Assembly (NCBI GenBank): GCA_964612455.1
Contig: CAZTCB010000021.1
Location: forward strand, 1 to 23,068
DNA: 23,068 bases
From: SFEB01 sp964612455
GTDB lineage: Bacteria > Bacillota > Clostridia > Christensenellales > CAG-314
Reading direction: 5' to 3'
In this document: positions 14,305 to 20,262 of the stretch, in pieces
Layout of the letters: each line of letters starts with the position of its first letter
Numbering within the stretch: the stretch's first letter is position 1
Notes under the pieces: model-generated
What the model was told of the DNA's origin: nothing
Seen by the model: the letters and a program-made list of their open reading frames with translations, nothing else
The model's database searches: none
Position numbers and translations under genes: made by a program

Positions 14305-14372
14305 TACCTAACACATTAGAAGGTGTACGTCAAATATCATTTTTTCAATGGAAAAACGGCATTTTTCTTTGA
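14301..14372 (+). CDS. Small ORF 3 (23 aa)
   Basis: A 23-aa peptide (MIPNTLEGVRQISFF, ending QWKNGIFL) starting 10 nt after AAGGAGG and overlapping the previous stop by four bases (ATGA). Its last 20 nt are inside the 27-bp direct repeat; copy 1 at 12907 preserves the same NGIFL-stop. Whether it is translated is unknown, but the SD and overlap pattern is the same as for ORF 2. Confidence 0.4.
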   Translation: MIPNTLEGVRQISFFQWKNGIFL

Positions 14373-14379
14373 ATAATTA
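14353..14379 (+). repeat. 27-bp direct repeat, copy 2
   Basis: Perfect match to 12907-12933. It contains the end of small ORF 3 and precedes the second double-SD leader (14402-14423). The two copies bracket the two-gene unknown cassette and most of the small ORF group. Confidence 0.85.
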
Positions 14380-14423
14380 ATTAAAACAAAATTTCGGAAC
14401 ATTTAGGAGGTTTTTGGAGCAAT

Positions 14424-14762
14424 ATGATTAATTTTACTAGGCTTACCGAGACAGGTGATTATTTTAAAGAAAAGGGTATATATCAAATGTCATTAGAACA
14501 GTTGATCTCCTTTAAGGAAAAAACGCCTAACTCTATCAAAAACTATATCAAACATTTTGGTGTTTACGACACCGTCAAACACCATGGTGTTACTGAAAAG
14601 CATGGAGTTTTTAACGAATTAGAATCCGATTTGCAGTATATAAAGCAATATTACCGACAATTGGAACGGCTGTGTTTCGTAGAGGTGTGCAAGTTGATAA
14701 TTGCTCATGAGGATTGCAGCGAGGAATTAAAAGAAGACTGTATGCAATACATAAATACATGA
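14424..14762 (+). CDS. Unknown 112-aa protein
   Basis: Not recognised. A mostly helical, soluble protein (MINFTRLTETGDYFKEKGIY, MSLEQLISFKEKTP, then NELESDLQYIKQYYRQLERL and EVCKLIIAHEDCSEELKED). There is no membrane segment and no metal-binding cluster. The ATG lies 4-5 nt after GGAG and a second AGGAGG stands further upstream, the same leader as small ORF 1. A Met at about residue 22 could be an internal start, but the SD favours the first. It lies in AT-rich accessory DNA and probably belongs to the same transcript as the small ORFs. Confidence 0.75.
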   Translation: MINFTRLTETGDYFKEKGIYQMSLEQLISFKEKTPNSIKNYIKHFGVYDTVKHHGVTEKHGVFNELESDLQYIKQYYRQLERLCFVEVCKLIIAHEDCSEELKEDCMQYINT

Positions 14763-14837
14763 CGATATAATCGAGAAAGGCTTGTACAACGAGAGCAGGA
14801 GTTTATAAAATATACGACGAATTAAGAGGTAATTGAT

Positions 14838-15080
14838 ATGACATATAAAAACACTAAAATTGTATATGAAACGGGTTCCTTAAAAGGCACCTATAATGAA
14901 TCTGTGATTTATAATACGACTATGTATCATTATATTAAAATCATCAAACATGGCAAAACTTTTTATTTCGGAAATTACGCATTAGACAAAGCCGTTAAAA
15001 TAAGAGAAGCTTTACGCAGAAAATATCAAAGAAAATATCAAAACGTCCAGATATTTTCTACGACAAAAGAAATGTGCTAA
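14838..15080 (+). CDS. Small protein with AP2 / integrase-arm-like fold
   Basis: An 80-aa basic protein with MYHYIKIIKHGKTFYFGNY followed by ALDKAVKIREALRRKYQRKY. Three short strands ending in YFGNY and a basic helix are the layout of AP2-type and tyrosine-integrase arm-binding domains, in which the strands contact DNA. The assignment is by pattern only. There is no catalytic domain attached, so it would be a stand-alone binder or a remnant of a mobile-element protein. The ATG has an AAGAGG SD at 9 nt. A TATAAT at 14766-14771 lies upstream without a good -35. Confidence 0.6.
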   Translation: MTYKNTKIVYETGSLKGTYNESVIYNTTMYHYIKIIKHGKTFYFGNYALDKAVKIREALRRKYQRKYQNVQIFSTTKEMC

Positions 15081-15106
15081 AATTCAGATAATTTAATTAC
15101 CGATTT

Positions 15107-15158
15107 TACCGAAAAGCACCCCAAAAGCTTGAAACGACTTTTGGGGTGCTTTTCGGTA
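15107..15158. terminator. Perfect 21-bp hairpin between convergent genes
   Basis: Arms 15107-15127 and 15138-15158 are perfectly complementary over 21 bp (TACCGAAAAGCACC... on the left), with a 10-nt loop. No T tract follows on either strand, which is atypical. It lies 26 nt after the AP2-like gene and about 85 nt from the stop of the convergent zinc-ribbon gene, so a bidirectional terminator is the simplest reading. Confidence 0.6.
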
Positions 15159-15242
15159 TTATCAATACATCTTCCCTGTTTTGTATTTAACAATATTTAG
15201 CAAAATACTTTAAAGATATTCCGTCTTGCGCGCCGACTCGTA

Positions 15243-15677
15243 CTATTTAAAATATTTTCTTGCTAAAGACTTTACGTTGTATTCTTTATAATTTCCTTGG
15301 TTATCAAACTGACCTATCGTAAACTTTTTGCTAAAAGTAGTCGTTTTTCCGCAAGCGGAACACGTACATTCAAAATCAAGTGTTGCAACTTGTTTGCTAT
15401 CGTTTTCTATAGAAACGTTATCCGTTTCCCAAGCGATATCTTCTTCATAATCGTATTTTTTACCGCAATATGGACAGTAAGAGCGTTTTATCCTCACCCT
15501 ATCTGCAATCGTTGCTATAGCGGCTATAAAAATTATTGCGGCAAAAACTATCACAAATCCCCCGAAATCGGTGAAAGAAATCAATATTCCTCCTCCCGCA
15601 AAGCTAATCGCTGCAATTAAAATCAATACAATTATCGCCGTTTTATTCTTTTTTAAAGCTTTTTCTCTTTGTGTCAT
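15243..15677 (-). CDS. Membrane protein with C-terminal zinc ribbon
   Basis: A 144-aa protein with two membrane segments (about 13-34 and 40-58) and a soluble tail carrying YCPYCGKKY (Cys68, Cys71) and FECTCSACGKT (Cys104, 106, 109), a likely zinc ribbon. The family is not recognised. The ATG at 15677 follows AAGGAGA at 5-6 nt; a frame extension of six codons upstream includes that SD and is rejected. It is divergent from the XRE gene and driven by a perfect consensus promoter overlapped by that regulator's probable operator. It could be the regulator's main target. Confidence 0.8.
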   Translation of the reverse strand: MTQREKALKKNKTAIIVLILIAAISFAGGGILISFTDFGGFVIVFAAIIFIAAIATIADRVRIKRSYCPYCGKKYDYEEDIAWETDNVSIENDSKQVATLDFECTCSACGKTTTFSKKFTIGQFDNQGNYKEYNVKSLARKYFK

Positions 15678-15758
15678 TTGTTCTCCTTTTATCAAATCCG
15701 ACGCGCAATGAACGGAAATCGGCTGAGCTTAAATAAAAAGCGCTAACCTTTTGATTTA

Positions 15759-15787
15759 ATTATAGTCAGTTATTAACTGACTGTCAA
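15759..15787 (-). promoter_or_regulatory. Consensus promoter of the zinc-ribbon membrane gene
   Basis: On the minus strand TTGACA (15787-15782), a 17-nt spacer and TATAAT (15764-15759): full consensus. Its spacer is filled by a 19-bp dyad (see next entry), and the leader to the ATG at 15677 is about 75 nt. Confidence 0.85.
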
Positions 15788-15802
15788 GCGAGAACTGACT
15801 AT
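15762..15802. promoter_or_regulatory. Three-half-site operator (AACTGACT)
   Basis: ATAGTCAGTT (15762-15771) and AACTGACTGT (15775-15784) form a dyad with 8 bp perfect arms. A third site AACTGACTAT (15793-15802) is a perfect 10-bp complement of the first and lies exactly 18 bp after the second. The sites fill the spacer of the minus promoter and end just before the -10 of the XRE gene, so one regulator could control both. Confidence 0.75.
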
Positions 15803-15808
15803 TTGCTG

Positions 15809-15820
15809 TATGATTTTTTT
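15809..15820 (+). promoter_or_regulatory. -10 box of the XRE gene, leaderless start
   Basis: TATGAT (15809-15814) followed by six T and the ATG at 15821. No SD is present, so the mRNA would be leaderless. A clear -35 is missing; the third operator half-site occupies part of that zone. Confidence 0.5.
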
Positions 15821-16024
15821 ATGAAATTTACAAAACGTTTTAACGAGGTACTTAAACAAAGCGGAAAAACACAAGCGGAAATCGCAAGAGCACTCAATAT
15901 CACCAAGCAATGCATAAACGATTATAAAACGGGGAAAAGCGTCCCTTCGATAGCGACGCTTTTTGCATTGTGCAAATATTTAGACGTTTCGTCCGACTAC
16001 CTGTTGGGTTTAACGGATTATTAA
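15821..16024 (+). CDS. XRE-family (Cro/CI-type) repressor
   Basis: A 67-aa helix-turn-helix protein: FNEVLKQSGKTQAEIARALN, then the recognition helix ITKQCINDYKTGKSVPSI, ending ATLFALCKYLDVSSDYLLGL. It is a single HTH_3 domain with no dimerisation or peptidase tail, typical of small phage, ICE or toxin-antitoxin regulators. The ATG at 15821 is six codons inside the longest open frame and matches the usual MKFTKRFNEV beginning; the -10 position supports it. Three AACTGACT sites in front point to self-regulation and to control of the divergent membrane gene. Confidence 0.9.
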   Translation: MKFTKRFNEVLKQSGKTQAEIARALNITKQCINDYKTGKSVPSIATLFALCKYLDVSSDYLLGLTDY

Positions 16025-16073
16025 ACGTTGCTTGTATACGTTGTGTCATTAAATAAAACGTTTTAAGGTTATC

Positions 16074-16116
16074 AAAAACGCTCTTAGCGTGCTATCGCAC
16101 GTTAAGAGCGTTTTTT
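16074..16116. terminator. Bidirectional terminator after XRE
   Basis: An 18-bp stem with one mismatch (AAAAACGCTCTTA-g-CGTG, loop CTATCG) followed by T6 on the plus strand and by T5 on the minus strand. The stop codon of the convergent gene at 16102 is inside its right arm, which is unusual. Confidence 0.85.
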
Positions 16117-16335
16117 ATCGTCGTCCGAATCCAGACATTTTGCATGCCCTATATTGATACAATAACTAATGCCATACTCGCAGTGTTCACACGCGCTGCT
16201 TTCTCTTATATCACGTATTTCGCAGTGTCGAGCGTAACTTCGATTTTCGGCGCGCGTCTCCATTATAAGTGGTATAACAATAAACACCGCCAACACCACT
16301 ATAAAGCTCGCTATCGATAAAATAGTCAACCCCAT
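16102..16335 (-). CDS. Small membrane protein with Cys-rich tail
   Basis: A 77-aa protein with one membrane segment (about 3-24: LTILSIASFIVVLAVFIVI) and a soluble tail with six Cys/His positions (HCEI, ACEHCEYG, YCINIGHAKC) that could bind a metal. Unknown family. The ATG is 4 nt after the upstream stop with no good SD, so it depends on translational coupling. The frame is open 18 codons further upstream, into the previous gene, without support. Its stop lies inside the terminator hairpin. Confidence 0.7.
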   Translation of the reverse strand: MGLTILSIASFIVVLAVFIVIPLIMETRAENRSYARHCEIRDIRESSACEHCEYGISYCINIGHAKCLDSDDDKKRS

Positions 16336-16339
16336 TTCG

Positions 16340-16864
16340 TTATCTTTTGGCTCCCGCGCCGATAGTCGCCAGACCGGCAACGGCACCACCTATCATGGTC
16401 AGGAAAGCACCCGTGTATACGGAAAAAGTGTATTTGCCCGTCACTCCGAATAAAGTCGTTTCGGTACTGTTTTTAGAACAAAACACAAATGCAAATACGG
16501 CAAGCAAGATAGCGGCAATCAGTAAAACCGCACCGACCAACGGCGCAATTTTTTTACACGGCTTGTTATTTAAAAGCACCGAAACAAGACTAAACGCCGT
16601 CGCACATATAGCGAGACCGAATACGACGTACGCAAATGCGTTTACTAAGTCGTACATCTCGAGGTCGCTGTCAGCCAAAGCGCTCAGTTTATAAAACTGC
16701 ACGTCTGTTCCCTCGAAAATCACGACGTTCAATTTGGCGGTGCATTTAAAAAAGTCCCCGAAAACGCCTATTATCACAGCCACGAGCCCCGCGACTGCGA
16801 GCAACGCGCATATTGCGTTGACGATACTCGGTTTTGTGCCTTTCTTTCCTTTTTTCTTTGCCAT
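16340..16864 (-). CDS. Unknown four-span membrane protein
   Basis: A 174-aa protein with a very basic N-terminus (MAKKKGKKGTK) and four hydrophobic segments (about 14-36, 72-98, 105-130, 147-170), together with loop CTAKLNVVIFEGTDV. It is not assigned to a family and has no catalytic motif. The ATG has GGGAGGA at 7 nt. It is first gene of a two-gene unit and divergent from the YwaF-like gene. Confidence 0.8.
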   Translation of the reverse strand: MAKKKGKKGTKPSIVNAICALLAVAGLVAVIIGVFGDFFKCTAKLNVVIFEGTDVQFYKLSALADSDLEMYDLVNAFAYVVFGLAICATAFSLVSVLLNNKPCKKIAPLVGAVLLIAAILLAVFAFVFCSKNSTETTLFGVTGKYTFSVYTGAFLTMIGGAVAGLATIGAGAKR

Positions 16865-16904
16865 AAAAAATCCTCCCCTTTATACTGAAATTTTATCTTT
16901 GTTA

Positions 16905-16933
16905 ATTGTATCATAAATCCGCAGACAATGCAA
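16905..16933 (-). promoter_or_regulatory. Promoter of the two-gene membrane unit
   Basis: On the minus strand TTGCAT (16933-16928), a 17-nt spacer ending TGA, and TACAAT (16910-16905), an extended -10. Confidence 0.55.
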
Positions 16934-17041
16934 CTATCCGTAAAAATTATTTCTTTTATTTCCACCCGTGTGCCGCAAAAAGCTACAAATCGGCAATATT
17001 TGTCAATGCTAAACTCTCGTCGTCGTTTATCCGCGATATCC

Positions 17042-17070
17042 TTGCCAATGCTCGTTTTTCGTGGTATAAT
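17042..17070 (+). promoter_or_regulatory. Promoter of the YwaF-like gene
   Basis: TTGCCA (17042-17047), a 17-nt spacer ending TGG, and TATAAT (17065-17070), 30 nt before the ATG. Confidence 0.8.
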
Positions 17071-17100
17071 AGGCAAACAAAAAATAACCGGAGGAGAAAG

Positions 17101-18525
17101 ATGTTTTTTACAGTATTTATCATGGTCGGCGTTGTCGTCGGCGTTTATATTCTTTTTAAAAAACTCAATCCCGACAAAACGGAAAAATTTGTCGCCAAGG
17201 CGTTAAAAATAGCGGCGATCGTTTTTTTCGCGGCATACGTGCTGAGCGTACTACTCCCCGACTCCTTTATACGCAGTCTCACTTACGAAGAGGCAAAAAA
17301 CAACCCCTTGCGCCCTTTCGCGGTTTTAAGATGGCTTAATGCGCTGGTGGCGATATCGCTGCCGATGGCGGTTTTTACTAAAAACAAATACTTTAAAAAC
17401 GTCGCGGTTTTTATATGTATACCTATAACAATCGTTGCGATATGTTTTTCCGACGCTTACGTTGCGGGTTTTTTGGACGAGGCAGGCAGAGGACTCAATA
17501 CAATCGACGGGCTGAGCGAGACAATACGGGCGTTGTTGTTTGACAAAACTTTTAGGAGCGTATGTTTGTACGGCTTTCGCGCGTTGCAACTTTCTATCCC
17601 GATTTTACTTGCGCTAAACGAAAAATCGATTTTTGAGAAAAAAGATATTAAAGAAATCGTCGGCACTCTCGTCGTCGCAATCGCAGTCACCTTAGGCGCC
17701 GTACCGATTTACGTCCCTCAATACCTATTTGGATATACCGACGTTATTTTCGACAAATTTTCTCTTCCTCAATTTTTATGGATGTTTTTTATCGCGGCGG
17801 AAATCGTGGTTTTATACCGAATATTTAAAGACAAAGACGACGACGCCAAAAACGCGCTCTGCCTGACGCTTGCGCTCATGCTCGTGTGCCAATACACACA
17901 GATGTTTGGCGCAGTGTCGATTAGCGCAAAACGATTGCCTTTTCAACTATGCAATATAGGCAGTTTTCTCGTATTGACTGCCGTCATCACTAAAAATAAG
18001 AAAATTTTTGATTTTACGATAATAGTCAACGTAGTGGGAGTATTGATAGCGGTAGCCATGCCCGACCTCAACGGCGAGGGGCTGTTTCATTTGTGGAACG
18101 TTCACTTCGTGCTCGAACACACCAATGTTCTCGTCGTGCCGGTACTCGCTCTGTTGTTAAAAATCGCACCTCCGATCGACGGCGACACCCTGAAAAATTT
18201 TTTGGCGGGATACGGAATATATTTCGGCTCGGTATGGGTATTGGGCACGGTGTTTAACGCGATATACGCCGCGTACGGCATTGCGTTTTTTAAGGGCGTA
18301 AACTATATGTTTATGTTTGACGCCAAAGTCGCCGACGGCACGTTGAAAGGAGTGGGCAAACTGTTTGACGTCAACTTGCAGATAGGCAATGCGGTAATAT
18401 ACCCGCTCGTGACCTTTCTCGTCTTTATCGTTTTCGGTGCGGTTTGTTTTTTTGCATACCTGCTGTTAAGGCTTGCTTATTCCGCCAAAACACGCCGCGC
18501 CAAAACAAACGGTCAGAGCGATTAA
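17101..18525 (+). CDS. YwaF/TMEM164-like polytopic membrane protein
   Basis: A 474-aa protein with about ten or more membrane segments. The key region is RLPFQLCNIGSFLVL (Cys284) followed by NVVGVLIAVAMPDL and LWNVHFVLEHTNVLVV (His340). This LPxxLC ... TPD/MPD ... H pattern is that of the YwaF (TIGR02206) / TMEM164 family. Human TMEM164 is described as a cysteine-dependent acyltransferase for ether phospholipids; whether the bacterial members acylate lipids is not known to me. The protein is longer than the usual YwaF-type member, having extra N-terminal spans (about 1-240). The ATG has GGAGGA at 6 nt; the frame is open far upstream but crosses the promoter, so that extension is rejected. Confidence 0.68.
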   Translation: MFFTVFIMVGVVVGVYILFKKLNPDKTEKFVAKALKIAAIVFFAAYVLSVLLPDSFIRSLTYEEAKNNPLRPFAVLRWLNALVAISLPMAVFTKNKYFKNVAVFICIPITIVAICFSDAYVAGFLDEAGRGLNTIDGLSETIRALLFDKTFRSVCLYGFRALQLSIPILLALNEKSIFEKKDIKEIVGTLVVAIAVTLGAVPIYVPQYLFGYTDVIFDKFSLPQFLWMFFIAAEIVVLYRIFKDKDDDAKNALCLTLALMLVCQYTQMFGAVSISAKRLPFQLCNIGSFLVLTAVITKNKKIFDFTIIVNVVGVLIAVAMPDLNGEGLFHLWNVHFVLEHTNVLVVPVLALLLKIAPPIDGDTLKNFLAGYGIYFGSVWVLGTVFNAIYAAYGIAFFKGVNYMFMFDAKVADGTLKGVGKLFDVNLQIGNAVIYPLVTFLVFIVFGAVCFFAYLLLRLAYSAKTRRAKTNGQSD

Positions 18526-18558
18526 AAAAGCGTCGACGTTTTTCTTTTCACCAATACA

Positions 18559-18586
18559 AAACCCCCTCTCGTGCGAGAGGGGGTTT
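18559..18586. terminator. Bidirectional terminator between YwaF-like gene and gdhA
   Basis: A perfect 12-bp stem (AAACCCCCTCTC) with a GTGC loop. On the plus strand it is followed by TTTCCTTTT, giving a moderate T tract. It serves both convergent genes. Confidence 0.8.
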
Positions 18587-18610
18587 CCTTTTATCTTTGC
18601 TAAGCGTAAG

Positions 18611-19966
18611 TTATACAATACCCTGAGCGATCATTGCGTCTGCAACTTTCTTGAAGCCTGCGAGGTTGGCGCCTTGGACAAAGTTGTTACCTTCGATACC
18701 GGCAGCGTGCAACGCGTCGACGATTTGCTTAAAGATGTTAGCCATAATACCCTTGAGTTTCTCATCGACTTCTTCTTTAGACCAAGCAAGTCTCTCGCTG
18801 TTTTGCGACATTTCGAGACCGGAAACAGCTACGCCGCCAGCGTTAACAGCCTTGGACGGGCAAACGATAATGCCGTTTTCTTGGAAATAAGCGACTGCCT
18901 CGTTGGTGGTGGGCATGTTGGAAACTTCGTTGAGGATTTGAACGCCGCCCATCTTGACGGTAGCCCGAGCGTCCTCGAGAAGGATTTCGTTTTGACGAGC
19001 GCAAGGCATATAAACGTCGGCTTTGACGTTGCCCCAAGGTTTCTTGCCGGGTACGAACTCATAACCGAATTTGTCGGCAAACATCTTGACGATGTTCTTG
19101 TGGCTGGCTTGCATTTCGAGCATGTAGGGGATTTCTTCCGCCTTGATGCCGTTGGGGATATAAACGTAACCGTCGGGACCGGAGAGGGTCAAAACTTTGC
19201 CGCCGAGCTCGGTGATCTTGGTGGTTGCGCCCCATGCTACGTTGCCGAAACCGGAGATAGCAAAGGTCATACCCTTAATGTTTTTGCCGAGATAAGCCAA
19301 AACGTTGGTGAGGAAATACGTTGCGCCGAAACCGGTTGCTTCGGGTCTGATGAGGCTGCCGCCGAAAGACAAACCTTTGCCGGTCAAAACGCCGTTTTCA
19401 TACTGGTTGCGGATACGTTTGTATTGTCCGAACAAATAACCGATCTCTCTGCCGCCTACGCCCATGTCTCCTGCGGGAACGTCGAGGTTGGGACCGATAT
19501 GACGATAAAGCTCGGTCATAAAGCTCTGGCAGAAACGCATAACTTCCGCATCGCTCTTGCCTACGGGGTCAAAGTCGCTGCCGCCCTTGCCGCCGCCCAT
19601 GGGGAGAGAAGTCAAACTGTTTTTAAAGGTTTGCTCAAAGCCCAAGAACTTGATGATGGAAAGGTTGACGTCTTTTTGGAAACGCAGACCGCCCTTGTAG
19701 GGACCGATTGCACTGTTAAATTGAATTCTATAACCACGGTTGACGTGAGGTTTGCCTTGATCGTCCGTCCAGGGAACTCTGAACATGATTTGGCGTTCCG
19801 GCTCAACCATGCGTTCGAGGATAGCGTTTTTACGATAAAGTTCTTCATTCTTTTCGACCAACGGCTCGAGAGAAGTCAAAACTTCCGTCACTGTTTGCAT
19901 AAACTCAGGTTGTCCCGGGTTTTTAGCTGCTGTTGCATCAATAACTTCTTTGATGTAGCTGTTCAT
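18611..19966 (-). CDS. gdhA: Glutamate dehydrogenase (NADP-specific type)
   Basis: A 451-aa hexameric enzyme that makes glutamate from 2-oxoglutarate and ammonium. Family signatures are all present: KGGLRF (Lys91), FKNSL, LPMGGGKGGSDFDP with the catalytic Lys127, PAGDMGVGGREIG (Asp167), and GFGNVAWGA for dinucleotide binding (239-247). The length of about 450 aa and the overall pattern fit the NADP-dependent class of Clostridia. The ATG has GGAGGA at 6-7 nt. Codons are GC-richer than in neighbours (many GGC, CTT), typical of a highly expressed gene. A perfect consensus promoter lies upstream. Confidence 0.97.
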   Translation of the reverse strand: MNSYIKEVIDATAAKNPGQPEFMQTVTEVLTSLEPLVEKNEELYRKNAILERMVEPERQIMFRVPWTDDQGKPHVNRGYRIQFNSAIGPYKGGLRFQKDVNLSIIKFLGFEQTFKNSLTSLPMGGGKGGSDFDPVGKSDAEVMRFCQSFMTELYRHIGPNLDVPAGDMGVGGREIGYLFGQYKRIRNQYENGVLTGKGLSFGGSLIRPEATGFGATYFLTNVLAYLGKNIKGMTFAISGFGNVAWGATTKITELGGKVLTLSGPDGYVYIPNGIKAEEIPYMLEMQASHKNIVKMFADKFGYEFVPGKKPWGNVKADVYMPCARQNEILLEDARATVKMGGVQILNEVSNMPTTNEAVAYFQENGIIVCPSKAVNAGGVAVSGLEMSQNSERLAWSKEEVDEKLKGIMANIFKQIVDALHAAGIEGNNFVQGANLAGFKKVADAMIAQGIV

Positions 19967-19985
19967 AAAAATTCCTCCAAATTTT

Positions 19986-19999
19986 AGGGGATATCCCCT
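19986..19999 (-). promoter_or_regulatory. Palindrome in the gdhA leader
   Basis: AGGGGATATCCCCT is fully self-complementary, in the 5' leader about 7 nt before the SD. It can form a 5-bp stem with an ATAT loop. On the plus strand it is followed by CTTTTTTTTG and would look like a terminator, but no plus gene ends there. Confidence 0.45.
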
Positions 20000-20018
20000 C
20001 TTTTTTTTGTACGGCTTA

Positions 20019-20047
20019 ATTATAGTTTTTTAAACTGACCTTGTCAA
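20019..20047 (-). promoter_or_regulatory. Consensus promoter of gdhA
   Basis: On the minus strand TTGACA (20047-20042), a 17-nt spacer and TATAAT (20024-20019), a full match to consensus. This fits high expression. The predicted leader is about 45 nt. Confidence 0.88.
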
Positions 20048-20171
20048 GCAAAAAACGAAAGTTTCATGCAAGTTGACGATAAAATTTGCCGCGCCGTCAC
20101 GATGCTTTAAAATACCATTTTTTTTAAAAAATCTCATGACGAGGATAAAACCTACCGCATTGCGTTTTTAG

Positions 20172-20200
20172 TTGACTAAAAGCGAAAAAAGCGATATAAT
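20172..20200 (+). promoter_or_regulatory. Promoter of the SHOCT-repeat membrane gene
   Basis: TTGACT (20172-20177), a 17-nt spacer and TATAAT (20195-20200), about 62 nt before the ATG. Confidence 0.8.
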
Positions 20201-20262
20201 TGTTTTTAGACGCTATACCGTTTCGGTTCGGCGGTCGATAAACAAGCGAAAAGGAGTAAGAC

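Noticed and set aside
12590..16120. Right-hand att copy of the tRNA-Asn 3' end
   Set aside because: I looked for TCTGACAGAGGCA-like sequence in the island and found none, so integration at the tRNA is not demonstrated.
16906..17100. N-terminal extension of the YwaF-like protein
   Set aside because: The in-frame extension covers the promoter and the SD; the ATG at 17101 has GGAGGA at the right spacing.
18473..19987. Open frame of about 500 codons opposite gdhA
   Set aside because: It mirrors the high-GC third positions of gdhA. Its start lies inside the YwaF-like gene and it crosses the terminator at 18559.
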